The position numbers and the translations under genes are program-made. Positions 32,195 through 43,940 of a stretch of 48,633 nucleotides of DNA are shown here, in pieces (position 1 is the first letter of the stretch; each line of letters starts with the position of its first letter). The notes under the pieces are model-generated. The model saw only the letters and a program-made list of their open reading frames with translations. It made no database searches and was not told the origin of the DNA. Source of the DNA: Candolleomyces eurysporus (Eukaryota; Basidiomycota; Agaricomycetes; Agaricales; Psathyrellaceae); NCBI GenBank assembly GCA_027579435.1, contig JANBPK010000976.1:1-48633 (forward strand), in the 5' to 3' direction.

Positions 32195-33256
32195 CTACAT
32201 ATTTCTCTGGTTTGTATAAAACTCTCGGTCAAACGGTACTCCACTTACATACTGAAACAGGGCGAGTCTAGTCAAATACAGTGCCTGCCGTTCCTCCCTC
32301 CCAATTATCGGAGGATCCAAGCTATTGATGAAAGCCATCGCTAGGCTCAAGGCCTCCTCAGCCTGTTCGGCCGTTGGCAAGGTTGGGGGCTTTGGGCAAA
32401 CGAAGAATTGCTCCGGGAATTGCGTTAGAGTATACGGGGCATTTGACGCTGTCCACAAATCCGGGTCCGTGGAGTTGGCACTGTCGGTTGAAGGACCGTG
32501 AGGGGCATAAGCTTCCTCGATTGTCGATGGGCCCTGGTCGTAGCCTTGCCCCATCGGAGGGACTGGTCGGTCTCCATTGTCTCCCAAGCACGGAACATCG
32601 TCACTGGTGGGGCTAGAACTGACATCCAAATCGATTCGCTGGCCGCTCATCGTGGATGATGATGATGGCATGGGCAGAAGTGGGGAAGAAGACGTGTGCG
32701 AGGAGTTGTTGTCATGTCCACTGGATTGCTCAGAGGAACCGGGACCCTTGCTGTCGGGATTCCACTGCCCCGATTTGATTTTGTGTCGACGCTTGAAACT
32801 ATCTACCCAGCCTGAGCTGGCCTTGAACTGGTGTTCTGGCAAGTTTAGCCTCTTTGCAATTGCAAGAGCTTCGCTCTGAATCTTTGAATCTGTGATTCGG
32901 GTACTGCTGTCGACACACTGTTGCAACCACCTCTGCATCGACTCTTCAACTTCAGGAAATCTTGTAAACCTACGAATTCAATGTACATGTAAGAAGGGAT
33001 CTTCTGGGAAATCTAAACGGATGGGTTTGCTTTACCTTTTTGGACGAGTCGGTGAATCTGAGGCCACATTGAGCCAGGCGGCACTGTTCTTAAGAATCTT
33101 GCTTACGGTGGAGCGCTCGATACCGAAAACTGCTGCGATGTCTTCTTGACGAGCATTCTGGTGTTCGAGTTGATACTGGCAAATGTTCTTCTTGTCGGAA
33201 GGGCTCAGCTTCACGGGTTTCTTCTGTGCAAGGGGCTGCGAGTGTGCGGAGTCCAT
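32195..33256 (-). CDS. CENP-B-type DNA-binding protein
   Basis: The first exon (ATG at 33256) encodes an N-terminal helix-turn-helix (KLSPSDKKNICQYQ, then QEDIAAVFGIERSTVSKIL). After one intron (about 33018-32953) comes a second HTH of the CENP-B type (MQRWLQQCVD, ALAIAKRLNLPE, GWVDSFKRRH). A long Ser/Pro/Asp-rich middle follows, then a C-terminal helical segment (EQAEEALSLAMAFIN). A final small intron near 32245-32205 leads to a three-residue end. About 325 residues. The DDE catalytic domain of Tigger/pogo transposases is absent, so this is a DNA-binding protein only, perhaps derived from a transposase. Target site and role are unknown. Confidence 0.85.
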
Positions 33257-34256
33257 GGGTTTACGGTGTCAACGTTGCACGATGCCCGTTATGTTAATGC
33301 TGAACGGCTGTCTGCCGGGAGAAGTACTATGCGTGGGTATACCCTGCCAAGCTGTGCGGCCCCTGAAATTTCGACTTCTAGGGAAGTGGAAAGGACATGT
33401 ACAATGTCCCCAATTAGGAATAACGGGTAACTCGATAACTCGGATCGTTACATGCAGTCATCTATACATTTCCAGACCGGACTCAAACATATAATCCATC
33501 ACCGCGTTGCAATGACCGTAACATGTACCCAGAAGAAAGCATCGCCACTTTCCCAGAGAGAGCGACGTCCTAGATAAATGTGCGTGAGCTTACTGGTCGC
33601 ACACTTGGAGGTCATTGTGGTCTCACCGCGACTCATTGGTCACGATCGCTGCAACAGCAAATGGGCCATGCCACCCCCTTGTCCCAGAAGAAGACCGCGC
33701 AGTCATAGCAAAGAAAGTGGTGCCCTAGATAAATGAGCATGAACACCAGCCGCACACAGGCGTACGATAACAATGGAATTACAGCCTCACCGCAAGGAAG
33801 ATACCAAACGAGCACGTTGGGCTCCCGCCGTTGGAAGCACGCTAAACAGACAAGATACATGAGGAATGGGTGCGGAATGGGTGTATAAGTTCTGAACCAA
33901 CTCATAGAACCGGTTCAGGTCGACCCCATGCTCTTATCCCTGAAAACACGCCTGACGGCTTTTTTGCCGGATGGATTTATGTTGAATCCATTGGGGCAGG
34001 GGGCGCCGAGTCCATGGCCAGCACAAATCACCTGGCAAAATTGAGGATGAGTGGCGCATCAGAAAGCGCAATTAATACCATAGCAGGAATGCTCATGTGC
34101 ACTCGGTAGCAAAGGTTTCCGGATTTGGACCATCCGTTTGTTCCAGATTTAGGAGTCCTGCTGTTTACACTTGATTGACAAACAGGCTGTTGTCGTTCCC
34201 GTGCTTTGAACCGTATTGGTCGCAGACCTAGCCACATATTCATTCATATTCAAGCC
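33257..34256. repeat. Intergenic region with a diverged direct repeat
   Basis: About 33528-33620 and 33685-33790 share CCCAGAAGAA, a gap, then CCTAGATAAATG and a GCACAC word, in the same order. I see no gene in the kilobase. The right end should contain the promoter of the RING gene at 34257. Confidence 0.4.
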
Positions 34257-36393
34257 ATGATCCCAGTCTGCTTGAATTGCGAGGCAAGAATCGATATCAG
34301 CCAGGAAAATGCTGCTAGATATTTCTGTTGCTGTGAGTGGTCCATTTTATCATCATACCGCCGATCATAACAAATTCTTGTAGTGCTCTATTGCTTCTCC
34401 TGTACGAACCAATCGCTTCACAATCGATCTAATTGTCCCGGACTGGAACATCGCAAGAAATGCAACGATGGCGACCCCTTCCCCATTGTCTCCGCTGGCC
34501 GAATCCAACGTGCCCCCCTTGTATTCAAGCAAACCAGTCAGCAACAAGATGGGGAAGCTGTTGATAGGTACGTAAAACATAACTTCTGAGTCTGAACACA
34601 GTTCTATCAATAATGGCGTTTTGCGCTTTTTGCAGCGCCTTGGCTGCCATGAGCACAGAGCGGCGATTCCTTCTCGATAGCATCAATACTCTTCGTCGAC
34701 AGAGTGAAGATCTCCGGATGTCCATCGATATTCAGGGCGCACACCTGACACGCTTTGTTCAGAACGCAGCTTCCGCTATCAATACGCTGTCTGAATTACT
34801 CCCAGCTTTGCAAGCCTCTCAAACCGCCTTCCGTCAGGAACACAAGCGAATGACCCTCCTGCATTACCAGCAGCTCTCCTGTTTAACTCGAGTAGGTTTC
34901 CAACTTCGCTCATCCCTGCGGTTCCTGCCATTTGCTGAACTCATCCTTAGAAGCTGAGAAGTGGATCACAGGAAGAGCTTTTCATAAACCCTCAGGTGTT
35001 GTTGGCCGCCTTCAACGATTCGCACAATACCCTTCAGGTATCTGCCAATTACATGTATCGTCGGCGGCCTCTCACATGCAATCTTCATAGGGTTCTGGGA
35101 AAAATTTCTCGATTTCATCGGTGCATGCTAACCGGACTACGGTACCAATTCGAGATACTGAAGCCTTTTGGTCTTACCTTTCCCCTCCGGTTGGTATCAT
35201 CATCCCACCGCGTCCCCGTTTTGAATTGACTTCACAATGCCGTAGTCACGAGGCTCGGTAGTGTCCCAAACACCGAACGTTGCGAGTCCACACCGTCCAG
35301 TTGCACGAACCCTAACTCCCCCTCATGCTTCTGTTGTCCCTTTCGTCGGTGGCCACTCCACGGTTACAAGGAATGCTCAAACTGACGATTTACTTTTTCG
35401 ACCTGATTATCCCCCACAGAGCATGCAGAGCGCTACACAACTTACAGACCAAGCTTCGTTGCGAACCCTCCAGGTTAGTCAATCCCCAGTTTTACTATTA
35501 TCATCTGACATCCTGTTAGACACGAGATCTGATGCTGCAGTCGCTCGATACCTTGACCTCTTCAGAGGGTGCTTCATCTCAGGCTGCAGCTCCTCGTGAT
35601 TTGAATTCCTTAGTTGCCTCTTCGGTAAGTATGCTGGCGCTCGTATTGCATTCATCTGCTCAATTTCAACGGTTATTGTTGCAGCCTCAGGTCCTGGTAT
35701 CCCAGTCACTATCGAATGCTTCAAGGTTAATAGACCCGACTTTTTCAACCTTGAGCGCGTTGGGATCCTTCTCTCTCTCTCCGGTTCGTGTCATTATTAG
35801 ATTCGCCACTCAGGATGATGACACCCAAGTAGCCACAAGGACTGGAATCAGAGCAGTCGGTGAGTGCTCCAGAATGGCCAGATCCAACTTCCTGGAAGAC
35901 TCCGACTCATAGGTCCGTCGCCCTCACGCTGTCGGTAAGTTCCACAATTTTGCTAGCACCGCGCTTCCAGTCCTGACTATTGACTGCATTAAAGTCTGTC
36001 AACTCGACACCGCCGCAAAACCTAGAATCTGTGGACGCTTCGCCACAGGCTACAACCAGTACTGCTTTGGAGTTTGATGCTCCCCTTTCTGTGGGTACCC
36101 GCCTCCCTTGACTTCCTCACCTCAGCGGACCTCTGAAAGTCATGCGACCTATATCAGCCATTACCAAGCCCTCTCATTTCCACAGATTCGGGAATTTTTG
36201 ACTTCTTGGCGGTCAGTACCACAACAGTTGCAGTGATTATCTTTCTGACGCGTTCTGATTGCTTCAGGGTGGTTGGGATTTCAACCTCGATCCCAATACG
36301 ACAGCAGGAGGGATAGGTCTTACGACTGACATGGACCTTGACTCCCTGATGGCGGACTTCACGTTTGGCTCACGTACTATGGCAGAGGTGTGA
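34257..36393 (+). CDS. Long type I RING-like/coiled-coil protein
   Basis: The first exon (ATG at 34257) gives CLNCEARID and ends at YFCC; the intron is in the conserved place. Exon 2 continues LLYCFSC and then a C-P-x(7)-C spacing that differs from the relatives. Exon 3 (from about 34637) holds a clear coiled coil (STERRFLLDSINTLRRQ, ending SCLTR). Several short exons with consensus borders follow and give a Ser/Gln-rich tail (MLQSLDTLTSSEG, SLSNASRLIDPTFSTL). The chain probably ends at 36393 (WDFNLDPNTT, GSRTMAEV). The middle exons between 34900 and 35260 and near 35800-36240 are not firmly resolved. This is the most diverged type I member. Confidence 0.65.
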
Positions 36394-36681
36394 TGTAGGA
36401 AAGCTAACGTAGCAACAACTGTTTATACAACGTCTATGCAATGCACGACATACATGTCTCCGAGAGACTACGGGAAGAGGCTTGGTAGCGGAGAGCATTG
36501 CATTTGAATTCTACTAATTGCACCGATGAGTCACATGGGTATATTTCTCGACGACAGATCCACAGCTGCTGCAGGACGAGGCCGTGAATAGTAACGGAAG
36601 TGCGCAAGTAGCTTTTAAATTGGCTAAAGGCTATCGTAGGACAATAATCAACTAATCCAAGTATAAGTCGTTCGCGTCCGC

Positions 36682-37933
36682 CTAGTCCGAACTCGTCTCC
36701 GTCCATCCACCACCATCGCGAGCGCTTTCTCTACTGGTATTTTCATTGGCCATGGAGGATTCAGAACGATGTCCTGATTCGTTATCCATGTCGCTCTGGC
36801 CGGAACTACTAGTACCGCCTTCTCCGTCCACTTCGGTCCCAAGGGTGAGTTCCTCAAACTCCCGCTCCAAGACACTCAAGGCTTCCGACGGAACGCTTAG
36901 AGTACTGCCAGAGGAGGAGTCAGACAGATGAAGCCCGCTGTCCTCGTCCCGACATGAAGTAGAAGCGTGTTTAAGCGAATGAGAGTCAGGATCCAGAGTG
37001 AGCCCATTGACGTACGACGCCAAGGAATACACAACTTTAGTCTGACGTTGTGCAGTCTCAAGCTGGGAACCAAGGGAACAAACTTAGATGACTCGCTCGG
37101 AGGAACCAAAAGCGGGGACTGACCTCTTGTCTGGCTTGTCGAATCAACTCCCTCCGCGAATCATTTTTTTGCCTCTGTTTTGCGATGGACCTCTCCAGGT
37201 ATGATTTCGAGATCCCAAGGGTGCCCAGACTTGTATCCAGAGCTGTTTGAGAACGAGTGCTCGCCAACATCTGCCTCTTAATTTCCGATCGCTCGTGCTC
37301 TACAGAGCGACGCTGATCGGATAATTCGCCCCTTGTAGTCTCAAGCACGGCTATGTTGCGCAAGCGAGCTTGGTGATCTGGATCGCTATCGAAAAAAATG
37401 TCAGTGAAGTCGTTTGGAAGCACAACGACGAAGTGAAAACTAACTTTGCTGTGTGCTGTCGTCTGCGAGTATCAGAAGGCTCGGTGTCTGGATTTTCATC
37501 GTAGCGAGTAAAGAAGACGGGCTGGATGTTATCGGAAGTCAAAAGCAGCTGGCAATATGTGCACCGCCTGCTTTCTTCATTGGTAGATGCCTGGACTTCT
37601 GCAAGAGCAAGGCATGTTTTACAAAGAAGCCGTCCTGACCATGGAGTAAGTATACAGATAAAATTGGGGTTCGAAGAAGTAGGCTCAACCACAGCATGTT
37701 AGGGTACCGAATTGGTCGCAGGGATCAAAAGCCGGACTTTCGCAGATACCACATCCGATGGTGAGATGCACATCAGAGGCATCGCCTGAAGTGCTGGGAG
37801 GAGGATCTGTAGAAGCGGAGGGAGGCATGGAACTAGGAGAAGATTCGACTTCGTTAACAACAAGTGGGCGAGTCTGCGTTACGACTGTTCCGAAGGACTG
37901 CTGTCCAGAGCTGTCTGTGGTCTGTCCGTCCAT
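36682..37933 (-). CDS. Type I RING-like/coiled-coil protein with acidic Ser tail
   Basis: Four exons encode about 345 residues. A Ser/Thr/Pro-rich N-terminus of 60 residues precedes the finger: C-x2-C, FGTLTCC, then after the intron RLLCKTC and C-T-Y-C. The phrase QPVFFTRYDEN follows. Exon 3 is a coiled coil (SVEHERSEIKRQML, YLERSIAKQRQ). Exon 4 has a long acidic, Ser-rich tail (LHLSDSSSGS, EREFEELTLG). RING, coil and Ser-rich tail in this order resemble Zip3/HEI10/RNF212 and TRIM proteins in layout; I do not claim homology. All junctions keep frame. It is closest to 5439-6431 and opposes the RING gene at 34257 tail to tail. Confidence 0.88.
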
Positions 37934-38425
37934 GTTAAGAAAGGAAATTCTCTGATCGTGATGAAGGGTTCCCTGTCACGTATCCGCCATCTGTATGGTT
38001 AGAACCCTGAAGTGACCGGCCTCAGTCGGCCTAGGACCTGTTCGAAAGCTACGTAATAGAATGAGAAATGAATATCTTGTGCATGTTGCCGCGTACGGTG
38101 TGCTCAATCGGGTGACATCTGTTGTCTTTTGTTTGATTCGAACGGCCCTGTCAACATGGTCCAAGCACGAGCCCAGAACCAAACTTTTGGCATATATTTC
38201 CAAATGAGTTTGGTTTTCTCGCTAATTTTAAGGGGCGAGCTTAGTATTCATTGCTAGCAGCGAATTTCTGAGGTATCCGGCTACCTGACATCGACCATTC
38301 GGAGCCTTTGCTGACAATTCCCTGGAGCCTTCCCCTGATCAAGATCAAGATCGTGTTCGTGTCCAAATACCCCTGAGCCGTGGTATGGGGAATTTTGACA
38401 GATGTCACAATCAGACAAGGACACG
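37934..38425. other. Intergenic between divergent RING genes
   Basis: No gene seen. The stretch separates the type I gene at 37933 (minus) from the type II gene at 38608 (plus). Confidence 0.4.
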
Positions 38426-38598
38426 CCCCAGAGTTCGGAAGGCTGCTTGTCGCAGAANGTACCCGAAACGAATCCGATCCCCCACTCAGGTCCTATCCGT
38501 TTCCTGCGCGTGCCCCAAAATTCGGAAGGCTGCTTTTCGCAGAAGTACCCGAAACAATTCGACCCCCCACTCAGGTCCTATCCGTTTCCTGCGCGCCC
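38426..38598 (+). repeat. Two 87-base tandem copies before a RING gene
   Basis: The words TTCGGAAGGCTGCTT, CGCAGAA, GTACCCGAAAC and CACTCAGGTCCTATCCG recur with a period of 87 bases (38434 and 38521 for the first word). The copies differ at few positions. One N lies at 38458. The second copy ends ten bases before the ATG at 38608, so the duplication is in the promoter or leader. Confidence 0.9.
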
Positions 38599-38607
38599 CT
38601 CTTGATC

Positions 38608-39493
38608 ATGATTCCTCAATGCTTGGTATGCTTTGAGGCCGTTGGTCTAGACAGACACGCATCTCATCTTCCGTGTGGTTAGCTCAGTTCATCTACGCTT
38701 GCTTTCTGAAGCGATTTGTTCACATTTTATAGGTCATGTATTCTGTTCGAATTGTGCCGAGGTCCTGACCGATCGGCAGCCCTGCCCGTATCAATGTCGA
38801 CAAAGCGCCGTCATCGTTGGTTCGGAAGTAACACCTCTGTCTTTCTCTTTCGATCACACCGACCAGAAAGACAATCTCATCGCGGTGCAACAGTAAGTGG
38901 TAGTTTACCTACTTCCCAGATCAATATCCCGTTTAACATCAATCCATTTATTCAGAGCACGCTATGCCGTCGACATGGAGCTCGAGATTCAAAAGGCGAG
39001 CTCTCTTCTACTGCGTAGGGAGATAGACAGTCTCCTCAGGCGTGTAGAAGAGCAACAAGTGTTCTTGCTCAATATGTCAGAGCAGATTGCCGCAGCCTGT
39101 GTATCTGAAGGCAGGGTCGCTGCAGCATTCAAACTTGTTGAAACAACTTATCGAGCTCAAGCGGACAAGGAAACGCTTCTGCATCAACAGCGGGTTGCTC
39201 TTCTCGCTCGTGTACGTCGATTATCTTCCCATTCGCTTCCCGAGATTTCGATTGTCAATTTCGCCTCAGCTTCGTAGTTTGCAGCAATTAAAAGGAACGG
39301 GAAGCTCGCTGCGTGCTTTTTCAGGTGAGTGGAATCTCCACAAAACTTGTCATACGGCACTGATGAAGTTTCAGACTCGGGAGACACTAGCGCTCTCATA
39401 AATAGCCTCAAGCGTGCTCATCCTCCGGATGCTGAAAGGGAATGTCAGCGGGAGACAGACCAAAGGCGCAGAACACGCGCTCGAATTTTGTAG
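38608..39493 (+). CDS. Type II RING/coiled-coil protein
   Basis: Exon 1 (38608) gives CLVCFEAVG and ends at LPC-G; exon 2 continues GHVFCSNCAE and CPYQC; the linker ends in Q, split by the second intron as in the paralogues. Exon 3 holds a coiled coil (LLLRREIDSLLRRVEEQQ, ending LLAR). Exon 4 starts LRSLQQLKG, like LRTLQ in 15168-15905. A last exon from about 39371 gives a basic end and a stop at 39491. All phases agree. About 215 residues. It is followed after 250 bases by another type II gene in the same direction. Confidence 0.87.
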
Positions 39494-39749
39494 AAATGAT
39501 CGAGGTTCGACTTGACCTCGACGGTACGATCGATACATATTCTTCTCAAGTTAGGATTGGCCTTTCTGCAAGAGCTCATAGCTAGTATACTATAATGAAT
39601 GCGGCACAAATGTAAAATATATGGATCTCTCTGCAAGGTCTGGCGAATCTTGTGAGCCTGGGAAAGGATCGTACTTCGTGACCCGAGGGAATTGAATTTC
39701 TCCAGATCGATTGAAAGATCTATTATAAGGCTTTTTGCTTAACATTCGT

Positions 39750-40538
39750 ATGTTGCCCGCGTGTGGCATTTGTTTCGATGCCTTTTATGATACCACTCCT
39801 GTCGGGAAGGGACCAATTCATTTACCTTGTGGTGAGTCCTTTTTCAACTTCATACAATTTAAGGCCCTTCAGCTTACTCGCACCATTACATCCAGGCCAC
39901 ATTATCTGTGAAGAGTGCTGCATGGAACTTCTTCAGGGCTCCTTGCCTTGTCCGCTCAAGTGCCGAGATGGCGCGAGTCTAGTTTACGAAGAATTGACCC
40001 ACTTGAATATTCGTCATCGCCCAATTGGAGAACTCGACGACAGGACAGCCGTCCTTCAGTGAGTATTTTATATGGTCAATCAGCCTCACCTCATTCTGAA
40101 GCGCCGGTTTCCCTGCTAGAGCGATCCAGTCATTGGACCGCGTTCACAGGTGGTATGAAGCCAGTATTGTGGCACTATGTCAAGAAATCAATGAGGCTGC
40201 AGGACTTCTGGGAATACAGGCAAATGACGCGATGAACGATAGTCAGCTTATTGCTCAGGCCGCTATCACCCATCATGGCTTCATCGGAGACTTAGAAGCG
40301 TTGAGGCGGCACCTAGAGAGTGCTTGGAGCGACAGGGATGCCCTGGAGGAGAAGACAGTGCTTGCACAGCGCCGGATCCGCACCCTTCAGCACATCAGTG
40401 ATGCTGGTACGTTTCTTCATGTCTCGCCTACTTCCTACAAGACTAAAGTAATTGTAATTCCACGCGATCGGGGTAGCTCGAAGTCGAGGGTATCTCGTGA
40501 GGCCATGGAGCAAAAAGGGGAAGGAAAGGGCGATCTAG
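39750..40538 (+). CDS. Type II RING/coiled-coil protein
   Basis: Exon 1 (39750) gives LPACGICFDAFYD and ends at LPC-G; exon 2 gives GHIICEECC and CPLKC. The linker ends at Q across the second intron. Exon 3 holds the coiled coil (WYEASIVALCQEINEA, ALRRHLESAW) and runs on to RRIRTLQHISDA. The last exon gives ARSRGYLV and a basic end with KKGKERAI; the stop is at 40536. About 200 residues, no lesions. A TATTATAAGG box lies about 30 bases before the ATG. Confidence 0.88.
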
Positions 40539-40946
40539 ACAGCTAATGCAGTTAGACACTCAGACAGATGTAGTGGTCTATATACGTTTCCCTTGCGTCT
40601 TGAACCCAGTATTGTTGAGTTAGCGCCCTTGCTTCGTCTTCCTTGCGAGCGACAACGTCATTCTGACGAAGGCGGCCTCCTGGGCGTCCAATGGCCTGCT
40701 CTGGGTACCTCAATCTGAATCTACATGTGAGTGTCCTATTCAAGCCTCTTGACACGAACTCGTTGAGTCTGACTACGGGAGACTAGACTGGGTTAGGCTT
40801 GACGCAGCCGGTGACCGGGCACGTGCCNTTGCCGGGAGGTCACCTCCGCCATATGGAGATCGAGGGCGAAGACGAATTTATTGCATATTTACGCTAAGTG
40901 GGTACAACAAATCTAATAGCGTACTGTTTATGAAACAAGGTGGATG
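40539..40946. other. Spacer before copy E
   Basis: No gene is supported. From about 40878 the sequence becomes family 3' flank (ACGCTAAGTGGGTACAAC), as at 48210-48235 in the other direction. One N lies at 40828. Confidence 0.4.
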
Positions 40947-41640
40947 CTACGTCGATCGAGGGAGAGTGAGGAAGAGTGAGGACATCGAAAGAGTTTGAAG
41001 ATGATGACGAATCACCTTGGTCAAATAGCTCGGAAGCATATCGTTCGGTGCAAACAGTCTGTCGAGGTAGAGGATGAGAGATTGAATATGTGAGGGAGAA
41101 GGTAAGATAGAAACTCACAAAACCATTTACGTCCTCGAGGGCGTCTGCGAGCATGCGCTCAGGGCGCCCGCCGTCCAGACGGAAACGAAAGCTTGAGAAC
41201 AGACACTCTATCACGCACGTCGGCTTTCTCCCTAGAAAGATCCATATTCCTCACATCCAGGTCGTCTGGGATGCGAGACAAGTGGCTGTTGACGGTCTGC
41301 GCAATTCTGATGGCCCTCAAAAGGGAATCAAGCTGGCCTCTGAGAAGCTCATGGCAAGTCGCGCTCGCGGCAACAGCCTTGATTGGGAGCAGAGAAAGGT
41401 TGAGAAAAGGTGAGAAAGGGCGGGGTAATAAAGGAAGAGAAGGATACTGATCATTGGAAACCAGATGAGATAAGGTAACTGGCAGAACACTGGATCGGGT
41501 GCAAGGGCTGTAATGCGCAGTGGATAGACATGCGATTATATAGAGTGCCAGTGGGATTGTGCTTTGACACTCCAACGCTGTTGCCATTTTTGCATTGCAT
41601 ACGCACGATCTGAGATTACGGCCAAGCCACAACAGTGAAG
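40947..41640 (-). pseudogene. Copy E: type II family gene lacking its RING
   Basis: On the minus strand a TATATAATCG promoter box lies near 41535. The remnant of exon 1 is joined to the end of exon 2, so the RING core is deleted. Exon 3 is nearly whole: AVAASATCHELL, LDSLLRAIRIAQTV, DDLDVRNM and SREKADVRD. A frameshift follows near 41170, where the relatives read SERRSEHML. The intron and C-terminal exon (ELFDQGDSSS) remain. Copy E gives the best view of the family's ancestral exon 3. Confidence 0.72.
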
Positions 41641-41857
41641 ACCGCTCTCATCTTGTACATGATCATGAAAGAGCTGCTCGAAAGACCACTAGCTATAGCC
41701 TATATCGGAGGAGGTAGAGTGCTGGGAGTCGCTGTGTTGATCACTATTTGTCCCCCTTGTTGACGCCACAATTCAGATTCTGTTCATCAGGTACTCAATC
41801 CAAGCTCCCGCATCTTTTCACCTCTCCTCGTTTCCGCCCTCGTTCTACCACTTCTAT

Positions 41858-43518
41858 ATGGCAGCTGGCTACTACTGTGCCCACACCTTCTCCAACGAGC
41901 ACTCAGACGCTATAAATTGCGTTGTTTTTTCTCCGAACGGCGTCTTTCTTGCATCGGGCAGTGACGATGCTACCGTCAAGATCTTTCATTGCGAGTCTAT
42001 GGCACTGGCCGAGCACTTTGCGCTGTCCGCCTCCGTGACGGCCTTGGTATGGTCATACGACTCTAGTATTCTAGTGGCAGGGCTTTCCAATGGAGAGCTA
42101 TATGCTATTCCAGTGGCCACGGCAAGCGATGTTCTGGTTATCCGTCAGGGGCACTGACTAATTGTCCTCTAGGAATCACAATTCGTTTGGGGTCACGGTA
42201 GTGAGGCTGATCCCCATTTCCCGCATCAAAAGTGCAAAGCTACGCCCATCCACAACTTCGCGGAAGAGATAGTCTCTCTTCAACTCGATGATTCCGGAAA
42301 CATGCTTGCAATCACTTTCGGTCGCGATGTTGTGTGTATCTCCTTGAAGGAGGTCAGAAAGGGTACGTAGGCGACCAACAGCCAGCGCACGATACAGAGC
42401 TTGCTGACCAAATCTCTCATAGGCACCTATCAAGAGGTGCTCAACCTCACTTTACCCGAAGGGATCAATGGAGTTGAGGCACATGAAAGTTCCTCATCCC
42501 CCAAACTCGAAGTTCGTGCTGCCCACTATCTAGGTGATCGATTCCTTTTGGTCACCTACTTGCACCATGGAATACGCTGCTGGAACCTGCGCACCAAGGT
42601 GGAGGATTGGGCCATTCAATCCAATTCTTATCGCATGTGAGTACTTGCTAAACTGATAGCTTCCATCCATTTATCTGACAATTTTCCAGAGGAACTTCGG
42701 TGGTCAACTTCTCTAAATCATTGATGCTGTGCTCGAACCTGTACAATGGCTTTGATCTCTACGACCTTATTGGGCGGGAATTCATACGTACTATCTGCCT
42801 TGGGCAAAATCGGGTAAACGTCTCTCTTGGCTCCTGCTTCGTCCATAGAGGTCAGGCCGTTCTCCTTGGTGCTTCCGGGGGCGCTGTCCGAATTGTGTCC
42901 CTTGATAGAGACAGCAACTTCGAAGTACTTTCTCATGGTAAGCAAAGGCTGCGACCCATTATATAATCACTCGTCTGACTAACGGCGACAATCACAGGAA
43001 CGGAAATAATTCAAACAGTTGTACGTGATTCGGGCCTGCACTCGACTATCTCTGCTCAAACTCTCATGTATAGAGTTATTGGGAGAGCTTTGGCGACGAG
43101 GCAAAGACAATGGTGGCGACTGGAACCTCTGGCCGTGGTAAACCGGCATCTATAACGCTTTGGCGCAGGGCCAGCGGGAAAGCTCTCGGTCTGTACTTCA
43201 GTCACTGCACCAGACAGATTCGTATTGATTTCTGTGTTCATGACAGTTCTAGAAAATCAAGGAGCAGCAAACGTTTCACGCGTACGCAACCGAACGGCGA
43301 AGTCTAATCATGACTCCGATTCCACTTTCCACACATTGGGTGTGAATGTTTCGCGATCGCACATTACACTTGAACAGAGAAATACTCGACCCGCAACCAA
43401 CCTGTTCACCATGCGCATACGCACGGCCAAAGACATCCCCGGGTTTATATTGACCGTGATTGCTGGGGTGATGATATTCTGCATCATGAAGGTGAACAAA
43501 GATATCTGTCCGCTCTAA
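41858..43518 (+). CDS. WD40-repeat protein with C-terminal membrane segment
   Basis: About seven exons read in frame from the ATG at 41858. The N-terminal part has WD40-type repeats (INCVVFSPNGVFLASGSDD, then VTALVWSYDSSILVAG). The middle exons give beta-propeller-like repeats without clear WD ends (FLLVTYLHHGIRCWNL). A later exon has VATGTSGRGKPASITLW. With a donor in the GALS-like region (near 43185) and the acceptor at 43247, the protein continues to a hydrophobic segment (DIPGFILTVIAGVMIFC) near the C-terminus. About 470 residues. A beta-propeller with a membrane tail is a layout I know from large agaricomycete families of unknown function. Confidence 0.78.
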
Positions 43519-43940
43519 AGCTGGTGAAAGCCTCCGCTCATCTACCAATAATTCACAATTTCAGGATCTCGTAATTCCCCACGTTCACCTTCTCGTTGGG
43601 TGGCTCCGTCTCTATCTGCGAATTAGTCTTCCACGGGCTAGTAGGCATATAGTATCATGGCTCGATTATATTCGGGCCTTGATTGTCGAGTTGCAAGCGG
43701 GAGACCCTGCGGTACAACCCCATCCCTCCACAGACCTTTGACCAGCTTTTGCATTCTGTATTTACATGATAATCTCTATTCACCATCTCTATCTCTCCTG
43801 ACCGTGAGCCAAGCTCGCCGAGCATGTGCCAGACAATTAACTTCCACTTGCAAGGTACATATATTAATCATGTTGCATTGGACGCGGATAAGATAACAAT
43901 GGCATGCGCAAGCTACTTTGCAAAGTTCTAAGACCGTGAA
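43519..43940. other. Spacer between convergent genes
   Basis: Downstream of the WD40 gene and of the minus-strand gene ending at 43941. No gene is supported here. Confidence 0.4.

Noticed and set aside
38426..38598. Tandem units as a CRISPR-like array
   Set aside because: There are only two 87-base units without spacers, in a eukaryotic intron-rich setting.
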